This document shows, one piece after another, positions 1-8,640 of a stretch of DNA of 64,000 nt. The notes below the pieces were generated by a model. The model was not told the DNA's origin, did not search any database, and saw only the letters and a list, made by a program, of their open reading frames with translations. Origin of the DNA: Thiothrix fructosivorans (GTDB lineage Bacteria; Pseudomonadota; Gammaproteobacteria; Thiotrichales; Thiotrichaceae); NCBI RefSeq assembly GCF_017349355.1, contig NZ_JAFMPM010000004.1, positions 62,001-126,000 of the forward strand, in the 5' to 3' direction. Made by a program: the position numbers and the translations under genes. Numbering within the stretch: the stretch's first letter is position 1; each line of letters begins with the position of its first letter.

Positions 1-1
1 G

Positions 2-277
2 GGCCATGACATCAACACCGCACGGCGGCGACGGCAGTTGACCGTTACCATGATGACTGAACGAGCGGGCATTTCCAAACCCACCTACCTGCGGGTAGAG
101 AAGGGTGACCCGAATGTGTCTTTCGGCATCTACTGCATGGTGCTGTTCGCCCTAGGAGAAGCCGACAGGATCAATGACCTGCTGGACATTTCACGGGATG
201 AAACAGGTCTGCTGCTGGATGAAGCTAGGTTGCCTAAGCGGGTACGCACCCAAAAACAAACACCAGCGGCATTCTGA
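2..277 (+). CDS. XRE-family helix-turn-helix protein, 5' end cut by window edge
   Basis: The reading frame is open from the first bases of the window, so the N-terminus lies outside. The visible part reads as a Cro/CI-type helix-turn-helix: a basic stretch, then TMMTERAGISKPTYLRVEKG, which matches the usual recognition-helix pattern (AERAGIS..T..R.EKGD), then a helical tail rich in Leu and Asp. A TTG at 38 could be taken as a start, but that would remove the first helices of the fold, so the gene almost certainly begins upstream. Such proteins are DNA-binding repressors and are often antitoxins of HipA- or HigB-type toxins. No partner toxin follows directly. Its own target cannot be told. Confidence 0.75.
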   Translation, partial: GHDINTARRRRQLTVTMMTERAGISKPTYLRVEKGDPNVSFGIYCMVLFALGEADRINDLLDISRDETGLLLDEARLPKRVRTQKQTPAAF

Positions 278-311
278 ATGCACCATTAGCACTTTCACCA
301 ACGGAACTAAA

Positions 312-330
312 TGTTGCCAAAATGGCAACA
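312..330. promoter_or_regulatory. Inverted repeat operator before the toxin-antitoxin pair
   Basis: TGTTGCCA and TGGCAACA form a perfect 8-bp inverted repeat around a 3-bp AAA centre, about 40 bases before the antitoxin start. Type II antitoxins with a ribbon-helix-helix fold bind such palindromes to repress their own operon, so this is the likely operator. The position argues that translation starts at 368 and not at the in-frame ATG at 311, which lies one base before the repeat. Confidence 0.6.
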
Positions 331-367
331 TTTTGCTAATCTGCCGGTATCCAGTTCAAGGAGCATT

Positions 368-664
368 ATGATGTCAGCTACCCATTTAGACCCCAAAACA
401 GAACGGGTTGTCAGCCGCGTTTCACCTGAGGTAAAAGCCCTTTTGGCACAAGCAGCATCATGGGCGGGTTTTTCCTCCATCAACCAGTTCATCGTCCAAT
501 CAGCACTCCGTGAAGCGGAAAGGATTGTCCAGCATGAGCAGGTTATCCGCTTGAGCCTGCGTGATACCCGCGCATTCCTGCACGCCCTGGAACAACCACC
601 CAAGGCCAATGCCGCCTTACTCCGGGCTGCCAAGCATTACAAGGTAAGTGTCACCACCGAATGA
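368..664 (+). CDS. DUF1778 antitoxin (TacA/AtaR type)
   Basis: This is a small ribbon-helix-helix protein of about 98 residues. The N-terminal segment TERVVSRVSPEVKALLAQAA followed by a helix ending in INQFIVQSALREAERI is the DUF1778 pattern: a beta strand and two helices that pair into a DNA-binding dimer. The remaining C-terminal tail would wrap and block the acetyltransferase toxin. The start at 368 is chosen because AAGGAG at 358-363 lies just upstream; the ATG at 371 is equally possible. The stop codon overlaps the toxin start (ATGA), the usual translational coupling of these pairs. The protein probably represses its operon through the repeat at 312-330. Confidence 0.85.
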   Translation: MMSATHLDPKTERVVSRVSPEVKALLAQAASWAGFSSINQFIVQSALREAERIVQHEQVIRLSLRDTRAFLHALEQPPKANAALLRAAKHYKVSVTTE

Positions 665-1203
665 TGCTTCCATACGATGACAAACTGCTCATCCAACCGT
701 TGGACAGTAACCACCTGCGCGGCAAGTTCGACTGCGGGCAAGCTGACTTGAACAGCTATTTGCAGCAGACCGCCCAACAACACCAAAAGAAACAGGTTTC
801 CAGAAGCTGGGTGGCAGTGCGCCCGGAAGCCCCTGAAACCATACTGGGTTTCTATACCATCACGCTGGCGGAGATTCCTCCAGAACACCTTAACAGCAAA
901 GACGCCAAGAAACTGCCCAAGGCCAATTTGCCCGTTGTCCGGCTATCAAGGCTGGCGGTTGACCAAAACCATCAAGGGTTACAGATCGGGCAACGCTTGC
1001 TGGTTGATGCCATCGTCAGAACGGTCCGGTTATTGGGTGACTTTGCGGTCGTTGCCATGATCGTGGATGCCAAGGATGCTCGCGCATCCTCTTACTACCA
1101 ACATTTTGGGTTCATCCCATTGCTGGATGACCCGCTTAAGCTCTACCTGCCTGCCCAAACATTGATTGACGTTTATGCCAGCATGACCGACAGCCAAGTG
1201 TAA
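661..1203 (+). CDS. GNAT acetyltransferase toxin (TacT/AtaT type)
   Basis: This is a 180-residue GNAT-fold protein. Toxins of this family acetylate the amino group of charged aminoacyl-tRNAs and so stop translation. The N-terminus (IQPLDSNHLRGKFDCG..DLNSYL) and the segment LPVVRLSRLAVDQNHQGLQIGQRLL are diagnostic; the latter carries the acetyl-CoA pyrophosphate loop (Q-G-L-Q-I-G). The late YYQHFGFIPL holds the tyrosine commonly needed for catalysis. Length and gene order (antitoxin first, 4-bp overlap) match the family. The pair appears intact, so it may stabilise this stretch of DNA. Which tRNA is the target cannot be read from sequence. Confidence 0.88.
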   Translation: MMLPYDDKLLIQPLDSNHLRGKFDCGQADLNSYLQQTAQQHQKKQVSRSWVAVRPEAPETILGFYTITLAEIPPEHLNSKDAKKLPKANLPVVRLSRLAVDQNHQGLQIGQRLLVDAIVRTVRLLGDFAVVAMIVDAKDARASSYYQHFGFIPLLDDPLKLYLPAQTLIDVYASMTDSQV

Positions 1204-1605
1204 GTGCTTACACATAGCTGCTGGGTATAGAAAATCCTGTGCAATTGGCAGGTCATCCAGTAGTCGGCATGAGCTGGGAAGGCTTTGTACTGGAAAATCT
1301 GCTGGCCGTATTACCTTGGCGGTCATCGGCTTTCTTTTACCGGACAGCTAAAGGGGTTGAAATGGACTTGCTGATTGAACGTGCGGATGGCTCCCTATGG
1401 GCCATCGAGATCAAGCGTTCACTGTCGGCGAAGGTGGAACGCGGATTTTATGCGGCCTGTGAAGATGTCAAACCGCAACGCGCCTTTGTGGTCTATGCCG
1501 GTGATGACCGCTACTATTCCGCGACAATTATCTTGTCCGGTCGGCGACAATTACGGTGGCCGGTTGAGTTGGTAGACTCAGGCGCATTTCTCCAAGGAGA
1601 AACTG

Positions 1606-3123
1606 ATGCCTGGATTCCCCATCAATACTCAACAATACAGGCTCTATATGAAACTCCGAGAAGCAGGGCTCACGCAAGTGAGCGCCGCCGTTAAGGCGGG
1701 CATTTCCGAACGGACAGGCCGCCGCCTAGAACAGCCAAACCGCGTTCCCCCCGATGGACATCAAGTCCCCCGAAGCTGGCGCACCCGTACTGACCCACTG
1801 GCTGGGGTTTGGGACAGTGAGTTGCTCCCGCTGCTACAAGACAACCCCGGACTGTTACCCAAAACCTTGTGGGAATACTTGTGCCAGCGTTATCCCGACC
1901 ATTATGACAGCAAGGTGGAGCGCACCCTGCAACGCCGCATCAAGGCGTGGAAGCTGCAACACGGCAACCCGCTGGAGGTGATGTTTTTGCAACGCCATGA
2001 ACCGGGGCAGCAGGGCATTTCTGACTTTACCCAACTGAAGCCCAACGGTATTACCCTCAAGGGGGAGGCATTTGCCCACCGCTTTTACCATTACCGGCTG
2101 GTTTACAGCGGCTGGTGCCATGTGAAGGTCATTTGTGGCGGCGAGAGCTATGAAGCCTTGGCAACTGGCTTGCAGGATGCGTGGTGGCGCAGTGGCGGCA
2201 CACCCCGCGAGCACCGCACCGACAGCCTCAGCGCGGCCTACAACAACTTGGCGGAAGAACAAACACTGACCCAGCGTTACGCGGCGTTGTGCCGCCATTA
2301 CCACGTCAAGGCCAGCCGCAACAACAAGGGTGTTGCCCATGAGAACGGCGCAGTGGAAGCCGCCCACGGGCATTTCAAGCGCCGCCTCACTCAAGCCTTG
2401 CTGCTGCGGGGTTCCAGTAATTTTGACGCACTGGCGGATTACCAGGCGTTTGTGGATCAGGTGGTGCTGGTCATCAACAAAGCGTGCCGGACACGCTTTG
2501 AAGAGGAAAAACCGCAGTTGCGTCCGTTACCCAAACAGCGCACCCATGACTATGCAGAACACCCGGTGATGGTATCCAGCAGCAGCACCATCCGCTTCAA
2601 ACGCATCACTTACACCGTCCCTTCGCAGTGGGTGGGTACGCCATTGTTGTTGCTGGCCTATGACGAACGGCTGGAGTTGTACCACAGCACCGTCCATTTG
2701 CTGACCCTGCCGCGCTTGTATGTGCCCAAGGGCATTAACGGGCGTTGCGTCAATTACCGCCATGTGATTGATTCGTTGGTGCGTAAGCCCCAAGCCTTCC
2801 GCTGTTCACAAATCCGCGATGACCTATTGCCGAATGCCGATTACAAGGCCATCTGGGCGCAGGTGGACGCCACCTTGCCACCCGCCGAAGCCAGCCGCTA
2901 CATGGTCAAGCTGCTGTATCTGGCGGCCCAATCAGGCCAGGAGCTAGCCATCGGGCAGTTTGTCATGCAACACCTGTCCAGCCCCGCGTTGCCCAGCATT
3001 GCGCAGTGCCGCGAGCGGTTTGCCCCGGAAACCCCCAGCCATATCCCGGTCATCCAGTCACAGACCGTGCCACTGGCGGCTTATGATGCCCTGTTGGGCA
3101 TGACGGGAGCTGCCTATGGCTAG
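1606..3123 (+). CDS. istA: IS21-family transposase IstA
   Basis: This 505-residue protein is of normal family length. The N-terminus carries a helix-turn-helix (LTQVSAAVKAGISERTGRRL) for terminal-repeat binding. The middle holds the retroviral-integrase-type catalytic core with acidic residues in the contexts GISDFTQ, HRTDSLS and NGAVEAAHGHFKRR, the last being the conserved glutamate motif. The C-terminal part (TITYTVPSQWVGTPL and after) is the beta-barrel-like region of IstA. Its stop codon overlaps the start of istB by eight bases, so the two are translationally coupled. Confidence 0.92.
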   Translation: MPGFPINTQQYRLYMKLREAGLTQVSAAVKAGISERTGRRLEQPNRVPPDGHQVPRSWRTRTDPLAGVWDSELLPLLQDNPGLLPKTLWEYLCQRYPDHYDSKVERTLQRRIKAWKLQHGNPLEVMFLQRHEPGQQGISDFTQLKPNGITLKGEAFAHRFYHYRLVYSGWCHVKVICGGESYEALATGLQDAWWRSGGTPREHRTDSLSAAYNNLAEEQTLTQRYAALCRHYHVKASRNNKGVAHENGAVEAAHGHFKRRLTQALLLRGSSNFDALADYQAFVDQVVLVINKACRTRFEEEKPQLRPLPKQRTHDYAEHPVMVSSSSTIRFKRITYTVPSQWVGTPLLLLAYDERLELYHSTVHLLTLPRLYVPKGINGRCVNYRHVIDSLVRKPQAFRCSQIRDDLLPNADYKAIWAQVDATLPPAEASRYMVKLLYLAAQSGQELAIGQFVMQHLSSPALPSIAQCRERFAPETPSHIPVIQSQTVPLAAYDALLGMTGAAYG

Positions 3124-3868
3124 TCTGGAAGCCCTCCCCATCCTGTTAAAGGAACTCCGTCTGGGTACGATGGGCAAACGTTGGGAAGCCTTGGCTCAAC
3201 AGGCATTGGACGGGCAATGGTTGCCGCAGCAATACCTCGCCTCACTGTGTGAGGAGGAGGTCAATGAACGCTACCAACAACGCCTGAAACGCCACCTGCA
3301 TGAAGCCCAGCTACCCGCAGGCAAACGCCTATCACACTTTGACTTCAGCGCCGTCCACGGCATCAAGGCCAACCAGGTCAAGGCATTGGTCGAACAACCC
3401 CAGTGGGTCAAACAGGCGCATAACCTGCTGCTGTTTGGCCCCAGTGGCATCGGCAAGACCCATCTGGCGTGCGGCATCGCCGCAGGCTTGCTGGAAAAGG
3501 GCTTCCGCGCCAAATTCTTCAGCGCCACCGTCCTCGTCCAGCAATTGCAGCAGGCCAAACAAAAGCTGCTGTTGGCGGAGATGTTGCAGCGTCTTGACCG
3601 TTACGAGGTACTACTGCTGGATGACATCGGCTATGTCAAAAAGAGCAACCAGGAAACCCAAGTGCTGTTTGAGCTGATTGCCCACCGCTACGAAACTGGC
3701 TCACTCATCATCACCTCCAACCATCCCTTCAGCGAGTGGGGGCAAATCTTCGAGGACAACATGATGACCATCGCCGCCATCGACCGCCTCGTCCACCATG
3801 CCACCATTCTGGAATGCCAAGGCGAGAGTTACCGCCGCCAATCCGCCATGAACAGGAGGCAAAACTAA
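3116..3868 (+). CDS. istB: IS21-family helper ATPase IstB
   Basis: This 250-residue AAA+ ATPase is related to DnaC. The Walker A motif is GPSGIGKTH and the Walker B motif is LLLDDIGYV, followed by the sensor-like ITSNHPFSEWGQIF. IstB oligomerises on target DNA and activates the IstA-bound ends for integration. The start at 3116 overlaps the end of istA. A typical IstB N-terminal helical domain (LLKELRLGTMGKRWEALAQQ) precedes the ATPase. Confidence 0.93.
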   Translation: MASLEALPILLKELRLGTMGKRWEALAQQALDGQWLPQQYLASLCEEEVNERYQQRLKRHLHEAQLPAGKRLSHFDFSAVHGIKANQVKALVEQPQWVKQAHNLLLFGPSGIGKTHLACGIAAGLLEKGFRAKFFSATVLVQQLQQAKQKLLLAEMLQRLDRYEVLLLDDIGYVKKSNQETQVLFELIAHRYETGSLIITSNHPFSEWGQIFEDNMMTIAAIDRLVHHATILECQGESYRRQSAMNRRQN

Positions 3869-4078
3869 CCCCCTTTCACACGACAACTAACCGGACAAGA
3901 TAGTTGTCGCCGACCGGACAAAGTAATTGACGCGGCATACCGCTACCCCATCGCGGAGGGGGTTGAGGCCATCAGCATCCGGGGGATGATAGGGGAGTTG
4001 CTCGCGGACAGCCCGCTGACACCGTCTCTGGCATGACGGGTGTGAACTTTTGCTGGGGTGTTTTTGCGCCCTACATTA

Positions 4079-4104
4079 CATATGATAAAAGGCATTATCA
4101 TATG
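4079..4104. repeat. Perfect inverted repeat, 10-bp arms
   Basis: CATATGATAA (4079-4088) and TTATCATATG (4095-4104) flank a 6-bp spacer. The arms contain the palindrome CATATG and could bind a dimeric repressor or mark a transposon end. The repeat lies in AT-rich sequence between the DUF4143 remnant and a truncated transposase gene. No T-run follows, so a terminator is unlikely. Confidence 0.5.
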
Positions 4105-4200
4105 CAATGTGACCATGATCGACTGATCAGCATGACACTTTGATAATTATTTGGCCTATAATTTTGGGTACTATTTGGCGTATCCCGGAGGCCGCACAAC

Positions 4201-4570
4201 ATGGATGGATTGGCCACACTGTCAGAACAAGATCGGCAAATTGCCTTGGAACGGTTCCATCTCCTCCAGCCGTACTTGGAGAATCAGGTACGGTTGCGCC
4301 AGATTGCACAGGATATCTCCATCCCTTACCGGACACTCCAACACTGGATTGCCAATTACCACCAATTGGGTTTGGCAGGATTGACCCGCAAAACCCGTTC
4401 CGACCAAGGCAAACGGCGCGGCTTGTCGGTTGGGCTACAACAGTTCATTGAGGGGTTGGCGTTACAAAAGCCACCGCTCCCCATCACAGCCATTCACCGT
4501 CAGGTTAGCCAACTGGCCAATGACCGGCAGGAAAAAATACCCCATTACCACCAAGTGTACAGCATCATGG
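4201..4570 (+). pseudogene. N-terminal fragment of a Mu/IS481-like transposase
   Basis: About 123 residues read as the DNA-binding front of a DDE transposase with a Mu-type C-terminal domain: repeated helix-turn-helix segments (RLRQIAQDISIPYRTLQHWI, then LAGLTRKTRSDQGKRRG) and the linker KIPHYHQVYSIM. The family normally continues with several hundred more residues containing the catalytic core. Here similarity stops near 4570 and the frame ends at 4647 in unrelated sequence that abuts the tail of an opposite-strand transposase remnant. A deletion or insertion has removed the rest, so the fragment cannot be active. Confidence 0.65.
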
Positions 4571-4649
4571 GTATTTTTGCCCAAACCGACAAATCGGACT
4601 ATTCCACCATTTTCCCACGTTTGAATAGTACAACGTTGGCGCACTAGCA

Positions 4650-5797
4650 AGGTTTCCATCGCCTGCCAGCAGGCCACCACCGTGGGGAGGTGCTGCGGTT
4701 GGGGGGCTTTGAGATGCCGGTTGGCGGTGGATCGCCGCGAATGGCGTGGCAGGTAACGGCTACAGAAGTGGAAGCGGAATGCCCCCAAGGTATTTTTCAA
4801 GGTGTCAAACAGGGTTTCAATCCGGGTGCGGTGGCAATACAGGGTGAGGATCGTTTCCGTGTCCAGCGCCAAATCCGAACACATCAGCAGGATCGGGCCT
4901 CAGGGAGTGACTGCCCACACAAATTGCAGCGGCTGCCCCAAGGGTTTCCACCACAGGATAGGGGACATCAGGCGCACCTGCTCCTCCTTGCCATAAATGC
5001 ACAGGGTCACATCGCGGAAGAAATCGTCATGGTCAAAGGCTTCCCATAACACCAGCTTCATCCCGTACTGGCGTTGCCGTCCGCGTTTTCCCGGTGGTTT
5101 GGGGGGAGCCGGGAAGTACGCCACGTAGTTCTTTTTGGCGCGGGTGATGACCTGCACCAGTGGCTGTTGCAACGCCACCGACCAAACCGAGCGTGCCAAC
5201 CGGAACACAGAAGCCGTTGCAAAGAACGCATCCAGCACCAGCCACACCGGGCGGTCATTACCCAGCGCAAACGACAACGCCATCTGCACCACCCGTGTCC
5301 CCAGCTTGAGCGCCGGGTCGTGGGTGTCTTCCTCCCCCAAATGCCGGAAACCCTGATGGAGCTGCAAACTCAGTGGCAGGCAAAAACAGGCGGACAGACT
5401 CCCCACCAGCAAACCCACGGCTCCCCAACACTGCCCCCGGAAATAGTCCGGTTTGCTTTGGGTCTCCGAGGTTTCCCGCAAGGAAACCACTCCCGGCATC
5501 CGCCCACCATCCTTGACCACGTGGGTAGGGTCGCCCAGCACCACCAAACGCCCCGCCACTTCCACCAGCGGCGCATGGGGCAACACCCACCGATGCCAGC
5601 TCGCCCGCAACCGCTCAGGATGGTAAGACCCGGCACGAAAAAAAATGGAGCAACCGATAGTAGCCCCGTTCATCCGATAACCAGTAACGGCACATCGACG
5701 TGACCCCGCCCATCTCGGTGGTCGCCAAGAAACTCAGGATGATGGCACAAAACAGCAGCCAAGCCTGCTGGCGCGAAAATTCACTTTTAAAGTGCTG
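4650..5797 (-). pseudogene. DDE transposase remnant with a frameshift and an in-frame stop
   Basis: Read leftward, the frame opens with SEFSRQQAWLLFCAIILSFL and continues ATTEMGGVTSMCRYWL and YYRLLHFF, a pattern of IS4/IS701-like transposases. At about 5635-5646 a run of A (T on the coding strand) shifts the frame; it resumes as FRAGSYHPERLRASWHRWVL. The core holds LVVLGDPTHVVKDG and LDAFFATASVF (catalytic aspartates), and the late CHRTRIETLFDTLKNTLG is the Y/RREK-type glutamate motif. Between them, the codon at 4900-4902 is TGA in the same frame, a simple nonsense change. The 3' end runs into foreign sequence near 4650. The element is dead. Confidence 0.75.
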
Positions 5798-5811
5798 AAG
5801 GCTCTAGTATA

Positions 5812-6803
5812 ACCTGAGTTCGGGATAAAGAAAGGAAGCAGCCTTTCATGGGACAATGTGAGTAACCACACTCTGCGTTGACCCCACCAAAGGCTGCCCC
5901 CAAATGCTAACACGCTTATTCTGTGAGATTGACGATTTTTGTCAGGACTTCCTTTCCGAGTGGAACAAGACGTTGTTGACACCGAAAGGTGGGCATCGCC
6001 GTCGCCATTGTGGCCTCAGCGAGAGTGAAATCATGACGATTCTGGTGCACTACCATCAAGCAGGGTATCGCACCTTCAAATGGTACTACCAACGCCATGT
6101 CGCCGTTTTCCTCAAGGGCTATTTCCCGCAACTTCCCAGTTATCAACGCTTTATTGAATTAATGCCGCGCGTTCTCTTGCCGTTAACCCTGTTTATGCAG
6201 CAACGCTGTCAGACGGGACGGGGTATCGCCTTCATCGACTCTACCCCCTTGAAAGTGTGTGAGAATCTGCGCATTCCCCGTCATCATACCTTTCGCGAAA
6301 ACGCGGGACGGGGCAAATCGTCAACGGGCTGGTTTTACGGGTTCAAACTCCACTTGGTCGTGGATGACTGCGGCAACATTTTGTCGTTTGCCCTCACTTC
6401 CGGTAATACGGATGACCGTACACCGGTTCCTACCTTGCTGAAGGCTATCGTGGGCAAAGTCTTTGGTGATCGGGGCTATATTTCCAAAGCCTTGACGGCA
6501 TCATTGGCAGAACAGGGGATCGAGTGGATTACCTCGTTGAAGAAAAATATGAAAACAGTGGCGCGGGATACCTTCGATGTACTGATGCTGCGCAAACGGA
6601 GCATCATCGAGACCATCAATGACCCGTTGAAAAACATTTCGCAGCTTGAGCATACACGCCACCGTTCCCTCGCTAACTATATGATTAACATCATCGCTGG
6701 CTTGGTGGCATATTCCTATCAAGACAAAAAACCAGCGCTGAATTTGAAAACATCAGCACTGGTGGTGATTTGAATTAGCAGTGAGCTTATCCCGAACTCA
6801 GGT
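5812..6803 (+). mobile_element. IS982-family insertion sequence, complete, 992 bp
   Basis: The left end ACCTGAGTTCGGGATAA is matched by its exact inverse at the right end. TAGTATA occurs on both sides (5805-5811 and 6804-6810) and is a 7-bp target duplication, in the range known for IS982. The single transposase gene fills the element and its frame is intact. It sits just 5' of the leftward transposase remnant, so it landed in already mobile DNA. Confidence 0.9.
5904..6773 (+). CDS. IS982-family DDE transposase
   Basis: This 289-residue protein is of normal family length. The catalytic acidic residues lie in FIDSTPLKVC, then FGDRGYISK, then RSIIETINDPLK. The stretch RGKSSTGWFYGFKLHL between them is diagnostic of IS982. 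The ATG at 5904 lies about 90 bases inside the left end. The frame has no defect and the terminal repeats are perfect, so the element is a candidate for current activity. Confidence 0.93.
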   Translation: MLTRLFCEIDDFCQDFLSEWNKTLLTPKGGHRRRHCGLSESEIMTILVHYHQAGYRTFKWYYQRHVAVFLKGYFPQLPSYQRFIELMPRVLLPLTLFMQQRCQTGRGIAFIDSTPLKVCENLRIPRHHTFRENAGRGKSSTGWFYGFKLHLVVDDCGNILSFALTSGNTDDRTPVPTLLKAIVGKVFGDRGYISKALTASLAEQGIEWITSLKKNMKTVARDTFDVLMLRKRSIIETINDPLKNISQLEHTRHRSLANYMINIIAGLVAYSYQDKKPALNLKTSALVVI

Positions 6804-6880
6804 TAGTATAAATCGGATAGCATGATGTCCCTTGGATAATAGGTCGCTGGTAACGCCTACTCTAAGGGATTTCATACTGC

Positions 6881-8605
6881 TTGGGGGAATCGGGAGAACT
6901 TACGACTGTTGAGACTGACAAAGCACCCACCGATTTTCTGGAAGCAGAGGAAAGTGCCGCGCTAGTCCGGGAATATGGGACATTCCGCCCTTCGCTTTAC
7001 AAAGTTTTCCTGTTCCAGCACGTTGCTGAAGCGGTCAAATCCGGTCACTTGAATCTCCCGCAATCCTACAAATACCGCCCGATGGACAGCTACCTGATTG
7101 ACCGGGAACGTTGGCAACGTGACAAACAGATGCTGTTGGAACGGGCAGGGCTTACTGGCTTCATTGATCCCGAACCCGTACTCAAAACCTTGGATGCCGC
7201 CTTGTTACGGCAATATCAGGACACCAACGCCGCCATTGGCAACAACCCGCACCTGAACTTTCGGGCTGATGGCAGTTTCTACGTACACACACCGGCACTG
7301 GATGACAACGAAACCGGCACGCTACAGGAACTATTCCCCCAGCGGCACGATGTGCCGCTGGCCCAAGTACTGGACACCATCGACCAGCATTGCGGGATGC
7401 TCAGTGCTTTCGGGCACTGGCAGCAAACCCATACCCCGCAAGCAGCGTCACGGCCTGTGCTGCTGGCTGGCATCATGGGGCTGGGCTGTGGGATCGGTGT
7501 CCGCAAAATGGCACGGATTTCTTCGCGCCTGACGGAAAACAAGCTGGAGCATGTGGTCAACTGGCGCTTTTCGCTGGAAAACATCCGCTCCGCCAATGAC
7601 CGGGTACTCAAGGCGATGGACGCGATGGAACTGCCCAACCGCTACCGGCGTGAGGCGGGTAGGCTCCATACTGCCAGCGATGGCCAGAAATTCGAGGTGC
7701 GCGGTGAGTCCCTTCATGCCAGCCGCTCGTTCAAGTATTTTGGGCAGGGGCAAGGTGTCAGTGCCTACACGTTTGTGGATGAGCGCCACTTCCTGTGGCA
7801 TTCCCTGATGATCAGCGCGGCTGACCGGGAAAGCGCCTATGTCATTGACGGGCTGATGCGCAACGATGTGGTCAAAAGCGACATCCATTCCACCGATACC
7901 CACGGCTATACCGAAGCCATTTTTGGTATTATCCACCTGCTCGGCTTTTCCTTTGCCCCGCGCATCAAGGGCATCGGCAAACAGACCCTGTATATCTTCC
8001 GCCCCAAAAACCGGGCAGACCCGGACTGGAAAATTGCCCCGGACAAAACGGTCAACGCTGACCTGATCCGCGAAAACTGGGATGACCTGTTACGCCTTGT
8101 GACCACCATCCAGCTCAAGGAAAATACCGCCTCCGACATTTTCCGCCGTCTCAATTCTTACTCCCGGCAACACGCGCTTTACCAAACGCTGAAGGCGTTC
8201 GGTCAGATTATCAAATCGTTGTTCATCCTCCGCTATGTCAACGAAATCGAACTCCGACAAGCCATTGAAAAGCAGCTCAACAAGGTTGAACTGTCCAACA
8301 AGTTCGCCCGTGCGGTGGCGGTTGGCAACCCCCATGAATACACCCAAACCGAAAAGGAAGAGCAGGAAATCGCCGAAGGCTGCAACCGGCTGATCAAAAA
8401 CAGCATCATCTGCTGGAATTACCTCTATCTGGAACGGCAACTGGAACGGACGGTTGACCCGGAAGCCAAGGAAAAACTGCTGCGCACGATTGCCACCCAT
8501 TCACCCATGAGCTGGGCGCACGTCAACATGCTGGGGGAATACGATTTCTCTGACGAAAAGCTCAGGGATTCGGTCGGGGTTCTTCCCCCGAAATCGGTGG
8601 CTTGA
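6881..8605 (+). pseudogene. Tn3-family transposase TnpA, N-terminal part missing
   Basis: The frame encodes 574 residues, whereas TnpA proteins are usually close to 1000. The part present is the C-terminal catalytic half. YVIDGLMRN and HSTDTHGYTE carry the two aspartates, and the glutamate lies in the late helix VNEIELRQAIEKQ. The conserved LENIRSANDRVLKAMDAMEL region is also intact. The front (DNA-binding part for the 38-bp ends) is lost at or before 6881, near the IS982 insertion. The 3' end is normal and is followed after about 30 bases by the 55-bp repeat described at 9954 and 12894. The protein should be inactive. Confidence 0.88.
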
Positions 8606-8640
8606 AACGGGGGGAATTCCGGGGAAGGCTAAAATGCTTA

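Larger units (their letters stand above)
1524..3930 (+). mobile_element. IS21-family insertion sequence, complete, 2407 bp
   Basis: The ends are inverted copies. The left end begins ACAATTATCTTGTCCGGTCG and the right end, read inward, begins TCAATTACTTTGTCCGGTCG. A second internal copy of the TTGTCCGG motif near each end gives the multiple terminal repeats typical of IS21. CGCG flanks both sides (1520-1523 and 3931-3934) and is taken as a 4-bp target duplication. Inside are istA and istB in the family order. Nothing in the frames is broken, so the element may still be active. Confidence 0.88.
1218..4036 (+). pseudogene. DUF4143 (ATPase C-terminal) gene remnant split by an IS21-family element
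   Basis: Two pieces of one reading frame lie at 1218-1523 and 3931-4036. The first reads LLGIENPVQLAGHPVVGMSWE and then FVLENLL, with MDLLIERADGSLWAIEIKRS: the C-terminal nuclease-like DUF4143 domain of AAA ATPases of the 'ATP-binding protein' family. The second resumes with RYPIAEGVEAISIRGMIGEL and ends at a natural stop. Joining them across one copy of the CGCG target duplication restores a continuous frame (DDRYYSAAYRYPIAEGVEAI). The N-terminal ATPase part is absent; a stop codon lies at 1215-1217. The gene was therefore already 5'-truncated, or lost its front separately from the insertion. Confidence 0.8.

Noticed and set aside
4900-4902. In-frame TGA in a transposase as a possible selenocysteine codon
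   Set aside because: No SECIS-like hairpin follows, transposases are not selenoproteins, and the same gene has another frame defect. A nonsense mutation is the simple reading.
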